64,000 nt of DNA from Acidobacteriota bacterium. GTDB lineage: Bacteria; Acidobacteriota; JAAYUB01. The position numbers and the translations under genes are program-made. The DNA lies in assembly GCA_018001935.1 (NCBI GenBank), contig JAGNHB010000025.1, positions 1 through 64,000 on the forward strand, written 5' to 3'. Positions 26,101-35,100 of the stretch are shown piece by piece; position 1 is the first letter of the stretch; each line of letters begins with the position of its first letter. The notes below the pieces were generated by a model. It made no database searches, was not told where the DNA came from, and worked only from the letters and a program-made list of their open reading frames with translations.

Positions 26101-27128
26101 ACCCGAAGCACCCCGCCCTCCGAGGCCGCATCGAAGACGATGGAGAGGGAGTACTGCCCCCACCCGCTTTTGAGCCCGTTCTCCGGGACCCCGTTGATGT
26201 CGGTGTTGGCCACGGTGTTGTTCATGTAGCCGTAGGGCATCCCCCAGGTGATCTTCTTGGCCCCGTCGTAGACGTTCATCTGGAAGTCCAGTGCCCAGTT
26301 GTTGCTCCCGTTGAGCTGGGTGCCCGAGGAACCGATGTTGTTGGCGCTGCACGACCACGTGGGGTCGCCGGCCAGTTGCTGGGCGTAGGTCTGGGTCTGG
26401 ACGAACCCCACCTCGCAGCCGTTGTCCCACTCCCGGCAGTAGGGGATGTCGGTGGCGCCGAGGGGCTGGGAGGAACTTCGCTTGCCGGTCCAGGTCCAGT
26501 TCCCGTTCAGCAGGTTGGCCGACCCCGACGTGATGGTGGGCATGCGGAAGGAGCCGTTGGCGTCGAACTCCATGCCGTCCGCCGTGGTGAAGGTCGAGGC
26601 GCCGTCCCAGAACATGGTGCAGTAGGGCCCGCGCGAGTCGCCCTGGGCGGTACCGTTGCGGGCGTCCACGGTGTTGGCCCACTGGAAGTAGTCGTGGCCG
26701 TCCATGAAGACGTAGGTGATGGTTTCGGGGGTGCTGTCGATGGTCTGGGTCCAGGTGAACACCGCCATGTGGGCGCCCTGGTACGTCAGGGTCACCGTCC
26801 CCGCCGAGGCGTGGTGGGTGCTGCACCCGTGGTGGGTGGAGGACCCGAAGCCCGAATCTCCCGGGAAGGAGGGGTTCTGGCTGACGCCCCAGACGTCCAC
26901 CAGGGTGGCGCCGTTGTAGTAGGTCAGGTGGTGGCAGACCCCCTGGAACCCCGTGGCCGAACTCTTGTTGATGGTCGCGGTGCGCTCCAGGCCGTCGTTG
27001 TCCAACCAGGTCACCTGGTACGCCTGCCGTCCGTACACCGTGGTGTCCCCCACCGTCAGGGCCGGAAGCACCCCGGCCAGGCACAGGAACAGCACCATCC
27101 CCGTCACGCCTCTCGTCAACTTCTCCAT
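23106..27128 (-). CDS. Secreted GH44 glycoside hydrolase with C-terminal VCBS-type repeats
   Basis: A 1340-residue exported enzyme. Residues 1-28 are a signal peptide. About 30-480 is a beta-rich region I do not recognise, followed by an Ig-like domain (about 485-580). The GH44 catalytic domain (about 590-1085) begins near IYGANLHAIDSW. It has the acid/base Glu in FGLDNEPDLW (about 750) and the nucleophile Glu in LAFTEYYYGGG (about 931). GH44 enzymes are endoglucanases or xyloglucanases. Five repeats of 49 residues with DFDGDG, ILWRN and SVWYLNG close the protein (1096-1340). AAGGAGGTGGGCG precedes the ATG, an excellent ribosome site. It probably digests plant-type glucan outside the cell. 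Confidence 0.88.
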   Translation of the reverse strand: MEKLTRGVTGMVLFLCLAGVLPALTVGDTTVYGRQAYQVTWLDNDGLERTATINKSSATGFQGVCHHLTYYNGATLVDVWGVSQNPSFPGDSGFGSSTHHGCSTHHASAGTVTLTYQGAHMAVFTWTQTIDSTPETITYVFMDGHDYFQWANTVDARNGTAQGDSRGPYCTMFWDGASTFTTADGMEFDANGSFRMPTITSGSANLLNGNWTWTGKRSSSQPLGATDIPYCREWDNGCEVGFVQTQTYAQQLAGDPTWSCSANNIGSSGTQLNGSNNWALDFQMNVYDGAKKITWGMPYGYMNNTVANTDINGVPENGLKSGWGQYSLSIVFDAASEGGVLRVRDENRRIHDGTVTFSASTGAVKATGPVGMANPAIQALSPAGYDHNYRAFWVTAAGNAALVNLNLSSGSLQNPTLRIDGLATSPAGVTLNSVALVADTDYYLSWNATAGEAWITLKRTLTGSNVIQVGQVADYLTLSSPNGGESWASGTVHPVTWAGSGTIPSVRVELSTNGGSAWTTLETAAPNTGSYSWTIPASYSSQCRIKVTSTGDGALTDTSDANFTIVERVADVVFSVNTGSGVHAISPYIYGANLHAIDSWEGTGRNLTFGRMGGDRYTAYNWENNASNAGVYDWGYDWEGQNDAYLGGGDTPGNAMGQRISVLHNAGAAALVTVPIEGYVAADKNGGGDVINTPDYLATRFRQGIAKKGSAFTLTPSTADAVSYQDEFVNWIVTNHAWNGSALGQKIFFGLDNEPDLWYATHRRIHPDPANPTQGLKATFAEVIGKNIEFAGAIKDVIPAATVFGGVLSGYYGFVALSDPSDRAGRHFIDTWLDSMASAHSSQGRRLVDVLDLHWYPEVRNGDIHSGPRVTNEDTDAAMAALRVQAPRSLWDPAYVENSWIAVDYLGNQAIRLIPDMKTRIAAHYPGTKLAFTEYYYGGGEHISGAIAEADVLGIFGREDVFAATLWRTGDNAGSFTFGGFAMFRNFDGLFGAFGDTSVQASTGNIADTSVYASLQGGNPARMVIVGINKTTTARTADVQITGPMTYTRGRVFHLTSASPVPQAAGTPTLEADNTFFLDMPAMSVVTVELETPLPCDFNSDAKTDLLWRNLSSGAASVWYLNGSGYSGSAPIATVDPAWEIAGSADFNKDGQTDVFWRHPASGTNSVWLMNGTTPAGSAAIPTVPAPWTVAGLGDFDNDGNPDLLWRNTASGDNSVWYLNGASVTGSGYVPGVAAAWTVAGLADFDGDGKVDILWRNPSSGANSIWYMNGTTVAGGGYVPPVSSPWTVGALADFNGDRKPDILWHNTATGDLSYWYLNNNAVTSTGPFTTVADTNWRLMN

Positions 27129-27235
27129 CGCCCACCTCCTTGCCCTGTTCTGTTGCGGTCAGGCTACCATGCCGAATCGCGTGATCGTACCATAAAAATC
27201 CATGGATCGACCGGGACAGATTACCGATTTTCCCC

Positions 27236-27263
27236 TTGCTTTTCCGCCTTCCTCATCTATAAT
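27236..27263 (+). promoter_or_regulatory. Promoter of the FadL-type gene
   Basis: TTGCTT (27236-27241) and a perfect TATAAT (27258-27263) with a 16-base spacer. The predicted start near 27270 gives a short leader of about 23 bases before the ATG at 27293. Confidence 0.6.
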
Positions 27264-27292
27264 CCCCACAACTCACAGAAGGGGAGAGCGTG

Positions 27293-28573
27293 ATGATCCG
27301 CACTAAACCTATCATTCTAATGGCATTGTTTTTCGTCGCCCTCGTCGGGGCCGCCCGTGCCGACGGGTTCGCCATCAACGAGCAGGGCGCCCGCGCCATG
27401 GCCCAGGCCGGGGCGTTCGCCGCCCGGGCGTCGGACCCTTCGGCCCTCTTCTTCAACCCCGCGGGGATCACGCAGCTGGAGGGGATCCAGTTTTACACCG
27501 GCGGCACCGCCATCAAGCAGAAATCCACCTGGGACGGGCCCGGTGTTTCGGTGGACTCCAACGACAAGTGGGAACTCCCGCCCCACTTCTTCATGACCAC
27601 CCCGCTCGGCGACCGCTTTCACCTGGGCGTCGGGCTCTACGCGCCCTACGGCCTGAGCAAGCGCTGGCCCGACTCCTTCCCCGGCAAGTACAGCTCCCAG
27701 CTGGTGAACCTGCAGGTGCTCTGCCTCAACCCCGTGCTGGCGGTGAAGGTCAACGACCGTTTCAGCGTGGGGTTCGGCTTCGACATCGTCCGGGCCATGG
27801 CGCGGCTGGACCGGGCCCTGTACCTCCAGGGGCTCTCCAACCAGATCTTCGGCGGTTACCCTCTCGACGACGGGTATTTCAGCGCCGACGTCAAGGACAC
27901 CCACTACGGCTTCAACGCGGGCGTCCAGTGGAAGATCACCGACCGGCTCAGCTTCGGCGCCTCCTACCGGAGCCAGGTGCGCCTGAAGCTGGAAGGCCGG
28001 CTCGACCTCACCACCCCGGTCACGGGGGTTTCGGCCATCGACGCGCAGCTGGCGGCTCTCTTCCCCGACCAGGACTGCGAGACCCGGGTCACGCTCCCCG
28101 ACCAGGCCTGGTTCGGCCTCGGCGGCAAGCTCACCGACTGGTGGGACACCGAGGTGGACGCCCAGTGGATCCACTGGACCGATTACGACGAACTGCCCTT
28201 CTACTTCGACCAGCAGACGGCGGTCATCCGGAACACGGTCATCCCCAAGAACTGGGGCAACGGCTGGGCCATCCGCTGGGGGCACGAGTTCCACCTGGAC
28301 AAGCACCACGACATCCGCGCCGGCTTCTACGTGGACGGGGCGCCCAACCCCGACGCCACCCTCGACCCCATGCTGCCCGACTCCACTCGCCTCTCGTTCC
28401 AGGGAGGCTACGGCTGGCACAAGGGCCCGTGGACCGTGGATTTCGCCTACATGTTCCTGCACTTCATCAAGCGCGACATCAACACCAACCCCGCCTACGG
28501 CATCGTGCCCAACACCGGGTCGTACCGCTCCCACGGCCACCTCATCGGCCTGTCCATGGGGTACCGTTTTTGA
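27293..28573 (+). CDS. FadL/TodX-family outer-membrane transport protein
   Basis: A 426-residue outer-membrane beta-barrel with a signal peptide (residues 1-21, ending ARADG). The mature N-terminus shows the family hallmark GFAINEQGARAMAQAGAF and then ASDPSALFFNPAG. The protein ends in YRF, the aromatic C-terminus of barrel proteins. FadL-type channels admit long-chain fatty acids or other hydrophobic compounds. The start ATG 27293 is preceded by GGGGAGAG; a GTG directly before it (27290) is also in frame. The aldo/keto reductase gene follows 25 bases later in the same direction. Confidence 0.9.
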   Translation: MIRTKPIILMALFFVALVGAARADGFAINEQGARAMAQAGAFAARASDPSALFFNPAGITQLEGIQFYTGGTAIKQKSTWDGPGVSVDSNDKWELPPHFFMTTPLGDRFHLGVGLYAPYGLSKRWPDSFPGKYSSQLVNLQVLCLNPVLAVKVNDRFSVGFGFDIVRAMARLDRALYLQGLSNQIFGGYPLDDGYFSADVKDTHYGFNAGVQWKITDRLSFGASYRSQVRLKLEGRLDLTTPVTGVSAIDAQLAALFPDQDCETRVTLPDQAWFGLGGKLTDWWDTEVDAQWIHWTDYDELPFYFDQQTAVIRNTVIPKNWGNGWAIRWGHEFHLDKHHDIRAGFYVDGAPNPDATLDPMLPDSTRLSFQGGYGWHKGPWTVDFAYMFLHFIKRDINTNPAYGIVPNTGSYRSHGHLIGLSMGYRF

Positions 28574-28598
28574 GGGGACACCGCCCGGGGGCCTCACC

Positions 28599-29417
28599 AT
28601 GATCGAGAACAGGCCCTTCGGGCGGACCGGCGAGAGCCTGCCCGTCCTGGGCCTCGGCTGCCAACGGATTGTGGACACCAACGGCTGTGGGGAGGGCCAG
28701 GCCCTGGCGGTTCTCCATGCCGCCCTCGACCGTGGCCTGCGTTATTTCGACACCGCCTGGGTGTACGCTCTCGGCCAGTCCGAGGAACGGGTCGGAAAAG
28801 TCGCAGAACATCGCCGGAACGAGATGTGGATCGCCACCAAGACCCTGGAGAGGACGCGAGACGGCGCCCTTCGACAGCTGGAAGAGAGCCTGGGGCGCCT
28901 CCGGACCGACCGGGTGGATGAATGGCGTCTTCACTGCGTGAACGACCGGGCGGAACTGGACCGGTGCTTCGCCCCCGACGGGGCGATCCATGCGTTGACG
29001 GAGGCCCGTGCCCAGGGCTTGGTCCGTTACCTGGGGATTACCGGCCACAGTGACGCGGGGGTCCTGGCCGAAGCGATCCGCCGGTTCCCTTTCGACAGCG
29101 TTCTCTTTACGGCCGCCCCTGTCGACCCGGGCCACCCGGATTTTCTGGGTGAACTGCTCCCAACTGCCCGTGCCCGCGGTGCAGCCGTCGTCGGGATGCG
29201 GGCCCTGGCAGGGGGATCGCTTCGCGATCTCTGCCCGGAGGCACTGCGCTACGGCTTGGGGCTGCCATTGAGCATCCTTCTCGTGGGGTGTTCGACCGTG
29301 GCCCAACTCGAAAAGGACGTGGCGATCGCCGAAACCTGCATCCCTTTCGAGGACCCGGAGAGGCTCGATTTTCTTCGTCGCGCCCTGCTCGTGCCGATCC
29401 GGAATCGACCTTTCTGA
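28599..29417 (+). CDS. Aldo/keto reductase family protein
   Basis: A 272-residue TIM-barrel oxidoreductase. It shows the catalytic Asp in YFDTAWVY (about residue 51), the Tyr of that motif, Lys in WIATKT and His in WRLHCVN (about 111), followed by ITGHSDAG and ILLVGCST. It should reduce an aldehyde or ketone with NADPH; the substrate is unknown. At 272 residues it is a little shorter than typical members because the C-terminal loop region is brief. It sits 25 bases after the FadL-type gene and is probably co-transcribed with it. Confidence 0.85.
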   Translation: MIENRPFGRTGESLPVLGLGCQRIVDTNGCGEGQALAVLHAALDRGLRYFDTAWVYALGQSEERVGKVAEHRRNEMWIATKTLERTRDGALRQLEESLGRLRTDRVDEWRLHCVNDRAELDRCFAPDGAIHALTEARAQGLVRYLGITGHSDAGVLAEAIRRFPFDSVLFTAAPVDPGHPDFLGELLPTARARGAAVVGMRALAGGSLRDLCPEALRYGLGLPLSILLVGCSTVAQLEKDVAIAETCIPFEDPERLDFLRRALLVPIRNRPF

Positions 29418-29469
29418 GGCCGGCCCCTCCCCAGAAGGCGGGGCGGGGATGACCGGAACACCCCTCGTC

Positions 29470-30744
29470 TCAGCCCCGGTCCCCCGCCAGCCCGATCGCC
29501 AGTGAGCGCACCCGGTCGACCAGGAAACCGGCCGCGTCGGGGTCCGGCTGTGTCAGAACCGGGAAGAAAACCAGGCGACGGTGAGCCTCCTCCGTATGCG
29601 GCAGGTCCCCCTCCCGGTAACCCTGGAAACCGTCGCCCAAGGGGCCCCTCTCGCGGGTGAACAGGTCGAATCCCTTTTCGAAAAGCGGCAGGCGGTGAAG
29701 CAAGGGGAAGCCCCCGCCGGAAGCCGGGACGCCGAGGCCCTTCAGAGCGTCGATCACCTCGGGGGTCAACGTGCCGCGATGCTCCTCGGGAAGGTGGAGG
29801 ACCGGGAATTCCCGATACCAGACCCGCTCCGCGTCGGGGACGACCTTCACCGTCCTGAAACCAGGCACACCCGACAGACCGGCCTCCACGGTCTCGACCC
29901 ACGCACGCCGCCGGCGATTCACTTCGGGCAGTCGGTCCAGCCCGACTCCGGCGATGGCGATCCCCAGGGGATGGGCCCGAAGCTTCATGCCGAGGCCGAA
30001 GGGTTGTAATTCCACGTGCTCGCGGCAATTGAGAGCCCCCATCCGGCTTAACTGACCCACGAGGCAGGCCCGCTCGAACACGCGGGGATCGCCGGTCGCG
30101 AGGACTCCCCCCTCACCCGCGCTGACGAGTTTGGCCCCCTGGAGGCTCCAGCACCCGGCATCGCCCACTGTGCCGACGACCTTGCCTTTCCAGGTGGCGC
30201 CGTGGGCGTGGGAGCAGTCCTCGACAATGTGGATGCCGGTGTCCCGCCGAAGGGCCAGCAGTGCGTCCATGTCACAGACATTTCCCCACAGGTGTACCGC
30301 CACGATGGCCCGGGTGCGGGGCGTAATCCGGCGGCGCGCATCCGACGGGTCAATGAGGAGTGTCTCCGGCTCGCACTCGCAGAAAACGGGGCGGGCGCCA
30401 AGCAGGAGGGCCGGTCCGACAGTGTTGATCCATGTGTAGGTGGGGCAGATCACCTCGTCGCCAGGCCCGATCCCCAACCCGAAATAGGCCGCGAAGAGCG
30501 CCGCGGAGCCGTTCATCGTGGTCAATGCGTGCCGAGCGCCGCTCCACCGGCGCCACCGGGTTTCGAACTCCCGCACCGCCCGCGTGACGCCGGAAATCTC
30601 GTCGCAGCGGGTCAGTTCCTGGACCAGGTCGGCCTCGGCCTCACCCGGTTGCCGCCACCGGTCCACGAAGAGCGATGAAACCCGGCCGGCGGGTTCAGCG
30701 TTCGGCGGAAAACGGTCCGACTGTCCTGAGATCCGACTCTTCAC
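29470..30744 (-). CDS. DegT/DnrJ/EryC1 family aminotransferase
   Basis: A 424-residue PLP-dependent sugar aminotransferase. The PLP contacts are visible: NGSAALFAAYFGL, PTYTWINTVGPAL, VEDCSHAHGA, and the Schiff-base Lys in SLQGAKLVSAGEGG (about residue 203). Family members convert keto-sugars to amino sugars for glycans or antibiotics; the QGAK form is also seen in inositol aminotransferases. I use GTG 30744, with GGAGGGAG 6 bases upstream, rather than an upstream in-frame start at 30774. The neighbouring fucosyltransferase gene on the same strand points to surface glycan synthesis. Confidence 0.85.
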   Translation of the reverse strand: MKSRISGQSDRFPPNAEPAGRVSSLFVDRWRQPGEAEADLVQELTRCDEISGVTRAVREFETRWRRWSGARHALTTMNGSAALFAAYFGLGIGPGDEVICPTYTWINTVGPALLLGARPVFCECEPETLLIDPSDARRRITPRTRAIVAVHLWGNVCDMDALLALRRDTGIHIVEDCSHAHGATWKGKVVGTVGDAGCWSLQGAKLVSAGEGGVLATGDPRVFERACLVGQLSRMGALNCREHVELQPFGLGMKLRAHPLGIAIAGVGLDRLPEVNRRRRAWVETVEAGLSGVPGFRTVKVVPDAERVWYREFPVLHLPEEHRGTLTPEVIDALKGLGVPASGGGFPLLHRLPLFEKGFDLFTRERGPLGDGFQGYREGDLPHTEEAHRRLVFFPVLTQPDPDAAGFLVDRVRSLAIGLAGDRG

Positions 30745-30812
30745 TTTGTTCTCCCTCCGGCGACCGATTCCCAACCTCTCCCGCGGGGACGGTTCGCGCG
30801 CTCAACCCCAAT

Positions 30813-31814
30813 TCACCCTTCCGACTCCCCCGTGCCGGGCAAGGGCTTCCCAAATGGGGGGGCCTGCCCTTGCCGCGCTCTCTCCCGGGCTTTCTTGCCG
30901 GTGATTTTTCGGAACAGGTCCAGGGCGCCCTTCTGAACGGTCTTCGCCAGGTAAAGCGCCCGGTCCGTCGGCCTCGCGACCCGGGAAACCTTTTCCCCGG
31001 AAGCGAAAATCCCGTCGAAGAAGGCGACCAGCCGTTCCTCGCGGAAGGCTTCCGGGACCTTGTCGCCCGCGAAGCAGGGTTCGGAGAGATACCCGCGGTA
31101 AAGGGCCTCGTCCCGGTCAACGATCCGGACATGATCGACCAGTTCCCCGAGGGAGGCGAAGCGGTGGGCATTGATGAACGCCGCGGGGTTGAAATCCTCC
31201 TCCACCCGGGGGCTTCCCCAGTAGATGGGCACGGCGCCGGCCAGGAAGGCCTCGTAGATCTTCTCGGTGGTGTAGCCGGGGTGGGACGAGTTCTCGTAGG
31301 CGATGGCGAAGCGGCACTCCCGGAGGAACGCCACCTTGTCGGGGACCCGGCAGCCCAGGGTGTTGAGGACCCTTCCCCCGGAATCGACCCGCCGGTAGGC
31401 GGACAGGGCGTGGAAGAGGTCGATCCGCTCCCGGGCGTTCGGGTTGCTCACCACGAAACCGCAGAAGCGCGTCTTCCGTTTCAGGATCCCGTCGATGTCC
31501 CGCGGGCCCAGCAGGAGTCCCGGGGGATAGTAGCAGAGGAAGACCGGCCACCGGAGGTAGCGCGGGTGGGGTTCGAGGTCGAAGCCGACGTGGTAGTCGC
31601 TCCGCCGGTAGTCCGGCCGGGTGTTCTCCACGGTGAAGCAGACCCGGGGGCAGGCGTACCGCAGGTGCTTCCAGCCGAAGACGCAGTGGACCAGGACGTC
31701 CGCCCGGGGGTTGACCTCGAGGTCGAAGTGTTTCCCCAGCACCGAGACCAGGTAGTTGTCCCGGGGGTCGAAGCCCCCCCAGAAGTCGGTGAACCAGATC
31801 CGGATCCTTGCCAT
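30813..31814 (-). CDS. GT10 family fucosyltransferase
   Basis: A 333-residue glycosyltransferase. The C-terminal half has the GT10 signature: FAIAYENSSHPGYTTEKIYEAF, split here as YENSSHPGYTTEK (about residues 193-205) and AFLAGAVPIYWG. This site binds GDP-fucose. Earlier residues show a family-like acceptor region with VCFTVEN. It probably adds fucose or a similar deoxyhexose to a surface glycan. The C-terminal 50 residues are basic and resemble the membrane-associating tails of bacterial members. It is followed by the DegT aminotransferase gene on the same strand. Confidence 0.88.
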   Translation of the reverse strand: MARIRIWFTDFWGGFDPRDNYLVSVLGKHFDLEVNPRADVLVHCVFGWKHLRYACPRVCFTVENTRPDYRRSDYHVGFDLEPHPRYLRWPVFLCYYPPGLLLGPRDIDGILKRKTRFCGFVVSNPNARERIDLFHALSAYRRVDSGGRVLNTLGCRVPDKVAFLRECRFAIAYENSSHPGYTTEKIYEAFLAGAVPIYWGSPRVEEDFNPAAFINAHRFASLGELVDHVRIVDRDEALYRGYLSEPCFAGDKVPEAFREERLVAFFDGIFASGEKVSRVARPTDRALYLAKTVQKGALDLFRKITGKKARERARQGQAPPFGKPLPGTGESEG

Positions 31815-32194
31815 ATACCACCGTGCGGGAGTACTCTTACCCGGAGCAGCGACTCAAGTCAAGGAAATCGTGGGGTTCCACCGTTTCTCTCCCGGGGGAG
31901 GGCCTGATCAATCCCAAGTTCGTCTGGTCCCGGTTCGGGAATCGTTGTATGATGGGATTGTGAACAAGGCCGGAACAAGAAAAGCGCAAGGGGCACGACG
32001 TCACACGACAAGAACCCGATCTGTCTGATCACCGGGCTTTGCACATTCACCGCCCTCTGCGGTCACGGTGGCTGCCGCGAAGATTCCCGAAGGCGTTACC
32101 ATCGAGTATTTGACACCCCGAGCACGAACCTCCCGGCCCTCCGGCGGGCGGGGAATCCCGGAGTCAACGGCTGCAGGCCGGGGCAGGAGGCAAC
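31815..32194. other. Divergent gap without a recognisable gene
   Basis: This 380-base gap lies between the start of the minus-strand fucosyltransferase gene and the plus-strand TPR-CHAT gene. It should hold both promoters. I see a TTGACA at 32109-32114 without a good -10 box, and a TATGAT at 31948-31953 without a good -35 box, so neither is a firm call. No repeat module of the mosaics is present. Confidence 0.4.
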
Positions 32195-35100
32195 ATGCAT
32201 TTCATCCGGCTGGCTGTGGTAAGTTACGTCCTGTTCACCGCCCCGTTCCTGGCCTCCCGGGAACCGGACAGCCCCCCCTCCCCCGATCCGGCCTGGGCCC
32301 AGATGCAGGAGGCCTGGCAGAAGGGCGGCGAAGCGGCACTGCGGGAGTATGTCCGGCAAAACCGGGAATCCATCTCCCCGAAAATGATCCTTGAGACCGT
32401 GTCCCGGTCGATCCGGGAACGATCGGAACCCAGGCTCGTCGAAGAGCGTCTCTCCATCGGCCTGGCTGCGGCTGAGGAAATCGGCAGCCGGAATGCCGAG
32501 GCGGACGTCCTGAGAATGGCCGCCGATTATTACAACCGGAGCGGGGACAACGACAGGGCCGCCGGGTTCTATGACCGGGCGCTGCCCCTCTACCGGGCCC
32601 TGGGAAATCCCGCCCTGGAAGGGGAAGTCCTCCTGGGGCGCGGCCGAGTCTTCCTCATGACCGGGGATATCCCGAAGGCCCGTTCGATGTACGAGCAGGC
32701 GCTGGCACTGTGCGAAAAAGCCGACCTCCCCCTGGTTCAGGGGAAGGCGTACGTCGCCGTGGGCGACCTCCACGCGAACAGGGCCGAGATGGCTCAGGCT
32801 CTCCACCTTTACGAGAAGGCCCTCCCCTTCCTCGAAAAGGCCAAGGACGCCCACGGCCCGGGGATTGTCTGCTTCAAGTGCGGGGAAATCTACAAGAACA
32901 CCGGGGACATCGCCCAGGCGCGCGCGATGTACGAGAAGGCGCTTCTCCTGCTGGAAAAGTCCGGTAATCTGACCTACCAGGGCAACGTATACATCAGCCT
33001 CTGCATCCTCGGCTACCAGACGGGAGACCTCCCCAAGGCGCTTTCCATGGGAGAAAAGGCCTTGCACTGCTACGAGAGGGCCAACAGCGCCGTCGGTTTG
33101 GGGAACGCCTACTGCAACCTCGGCCTGGTCCACTGTTTCTCCGGAGATTATGCGAAGTCGCTGGCAATGTATGAACTGGCTTTGCCTTTCTACGAGAAGG
33201 CCAGGTACCCCTGGGGCCTTGGGAACGTCCAGATGCGGCGTGGCGACGTCTACTTCCGCATCGGCGATAACGGACAGGCCCTGGCGATGTTCGAGAAGGC
33301 GCTGAGCATCGTCGAGAAGATCGACAACCCCATCTACCAGGCCAACGTGTACCGGAAAATCGGGGATGTCCGATTCCGAACCGGAGCCTATGATCAGGCG
33401 CGAGCCATGTACGGCAAGGCACTGGATGCCTACGAGAAAGCCGACTCTGCCCTTGGAAAGGGAAACATGCTCCTGAAACAGGGGGAAATCTGCCGGAAAA
33501 CCGGCAGCCTCGACCAGGCGATCTCCCTTTATGACCAGGCCCAGGCCGTTTACGAGAAGATCGGCCACCTCATGGGAGTGGGGGACACGTTCCAGTGCCG
33601 GGCCGACCTCAGTTTCCAGCAGAACGATTGGGCCCGGGCCGTCTCGAACAGCGAGAAAGCACTTGACTGCTATGTCAGATCCGGTTTCACGGAAGGGCAA
33701 CTGCTGTCTCTCCGAAGGCAGGGCCTGGCCCTGGCGAAGCAGTCCAGGGATGCCCAGGCGCTGGACCGTTTCGAAAAGTCCTTTGAACTGCTGGAACAGA
33801 TCCGAAGGCACACCGGGGTCGAAGAACTGAAAATGCGATACCTGGAGGACCGGCTGGACTACATCGAGGAAGCGGCCGGCTTCATGCTTCGGGCCGGGTA
33901 TGCGGAAAAGGCTTTTCAAACGGCGGAACGGATGAAGGCACGGTTGTTCCTGGACCGCCTCGCCGAAGGGCTGGTCGACCTGGAGAAGGGAGTCGATCCC
34001 GATCTGAGAGGTGGTCTCGAAAGGTTGGAATCCGATCTGGACGCCGCCCGCAAGAAAATGCAGGAACCATCCCCTCAACCCTTGCAATCGGAGGAGAGCG
34101 AAAAGCGGAAAGCCGAAATCGCCCTCGAGATCGGGGGTATCGAAGCCAGGCTGGCCGAAATGAAAGCCCGTATCCGGCTGCGCAACCCGCTCTACGCCTC
34201 GGTGCAGTATCCCGAGCCACCCGCGGTGGCTGAAATGCAGAACAAGGTGCTGTCGGAGAACGAGGTCCTCCTCGAGTATTTTCTGGGCAAGCAGGACGCC
34301 TGGTGCTTTGTCCTCACCCGCAAGTCCTTCAGGGCCGTGAAGCTTCCGATGGGGACCGAGGAGTTGAACCGGACGACCTCCCGCCTCCTGTCCTGGATCG
34401 TCGAACTGCCCGCCGAGGGAATCGAACGTGGCTCCGGGGAAAAACCGGAAATACCCCGGCCGATCATGGCGGACGCCCGGCGACTGTACAACGGGCTCAT
34501 CGCTCCGATGGGGAAGGACATCCGGGGGAAATCCATCATCATCGTTCCGGACGGAATCCTCTCCCGGCTCCCCTTTGAAGCGCTGGCCGTCGCCTCGAAG
34601 GGTAAAACCATTTATCTGATAGAAAATCAGGCGGTTAGCTACACACCTTCCGCGGCGGTCCTGCTATTCTACCGGACCCGTTACCACCGAAGCGGCGCGT
34701 CCGAGCGTTTCATCGGCCTGGGAGACCCGGTCTACGATTACGAGAAGTTCCGGGCGGGCGAACCGGAGTCCAGGGTCAACCTGTCGTGGGAAACGCTTTC
34801 TCCGAGCCTCGCTCGGCGGAATGAAGGCAGTGCAGGGGCGGAACTGGAGCGTCTGCCGGGGACCGGCGAGGAGGTCCGGGCCGTGGAGCGCCTTTTTCGT
34901 GAATCCGGAAGAGACGAGAAGGCCTTTTTACGGGACGAGGCGCGTGAGGAACTGATCCACTCCGATTTGGTATCGTCTGGCGGCTACATTCACCTGGCAG
35001 CGCACGGAATTCTGGGGGACGACTACCAGGCCATCGCCCTCTCCCGGATCCCCGGGTCAAAAGAGGATGGGTTGCTGAGCCTCGGTGAGATCATGAATCT

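Noticed and set aside
23214-27293. A 1359-codon open frame on the plus strand opposite the GH44 gene
   Set aside because: No motif, no ribosome site, and a shadow-like composition. The minus strand has signal peptide, catalytic Glu residues and repeats.
29426-29453. A G/C-rich inverted repeat between the aldo/keto reductase and aminotransferase genes as a terminator
   Set aside because: The stem has a central mismatch and no T tract follows on either strand.
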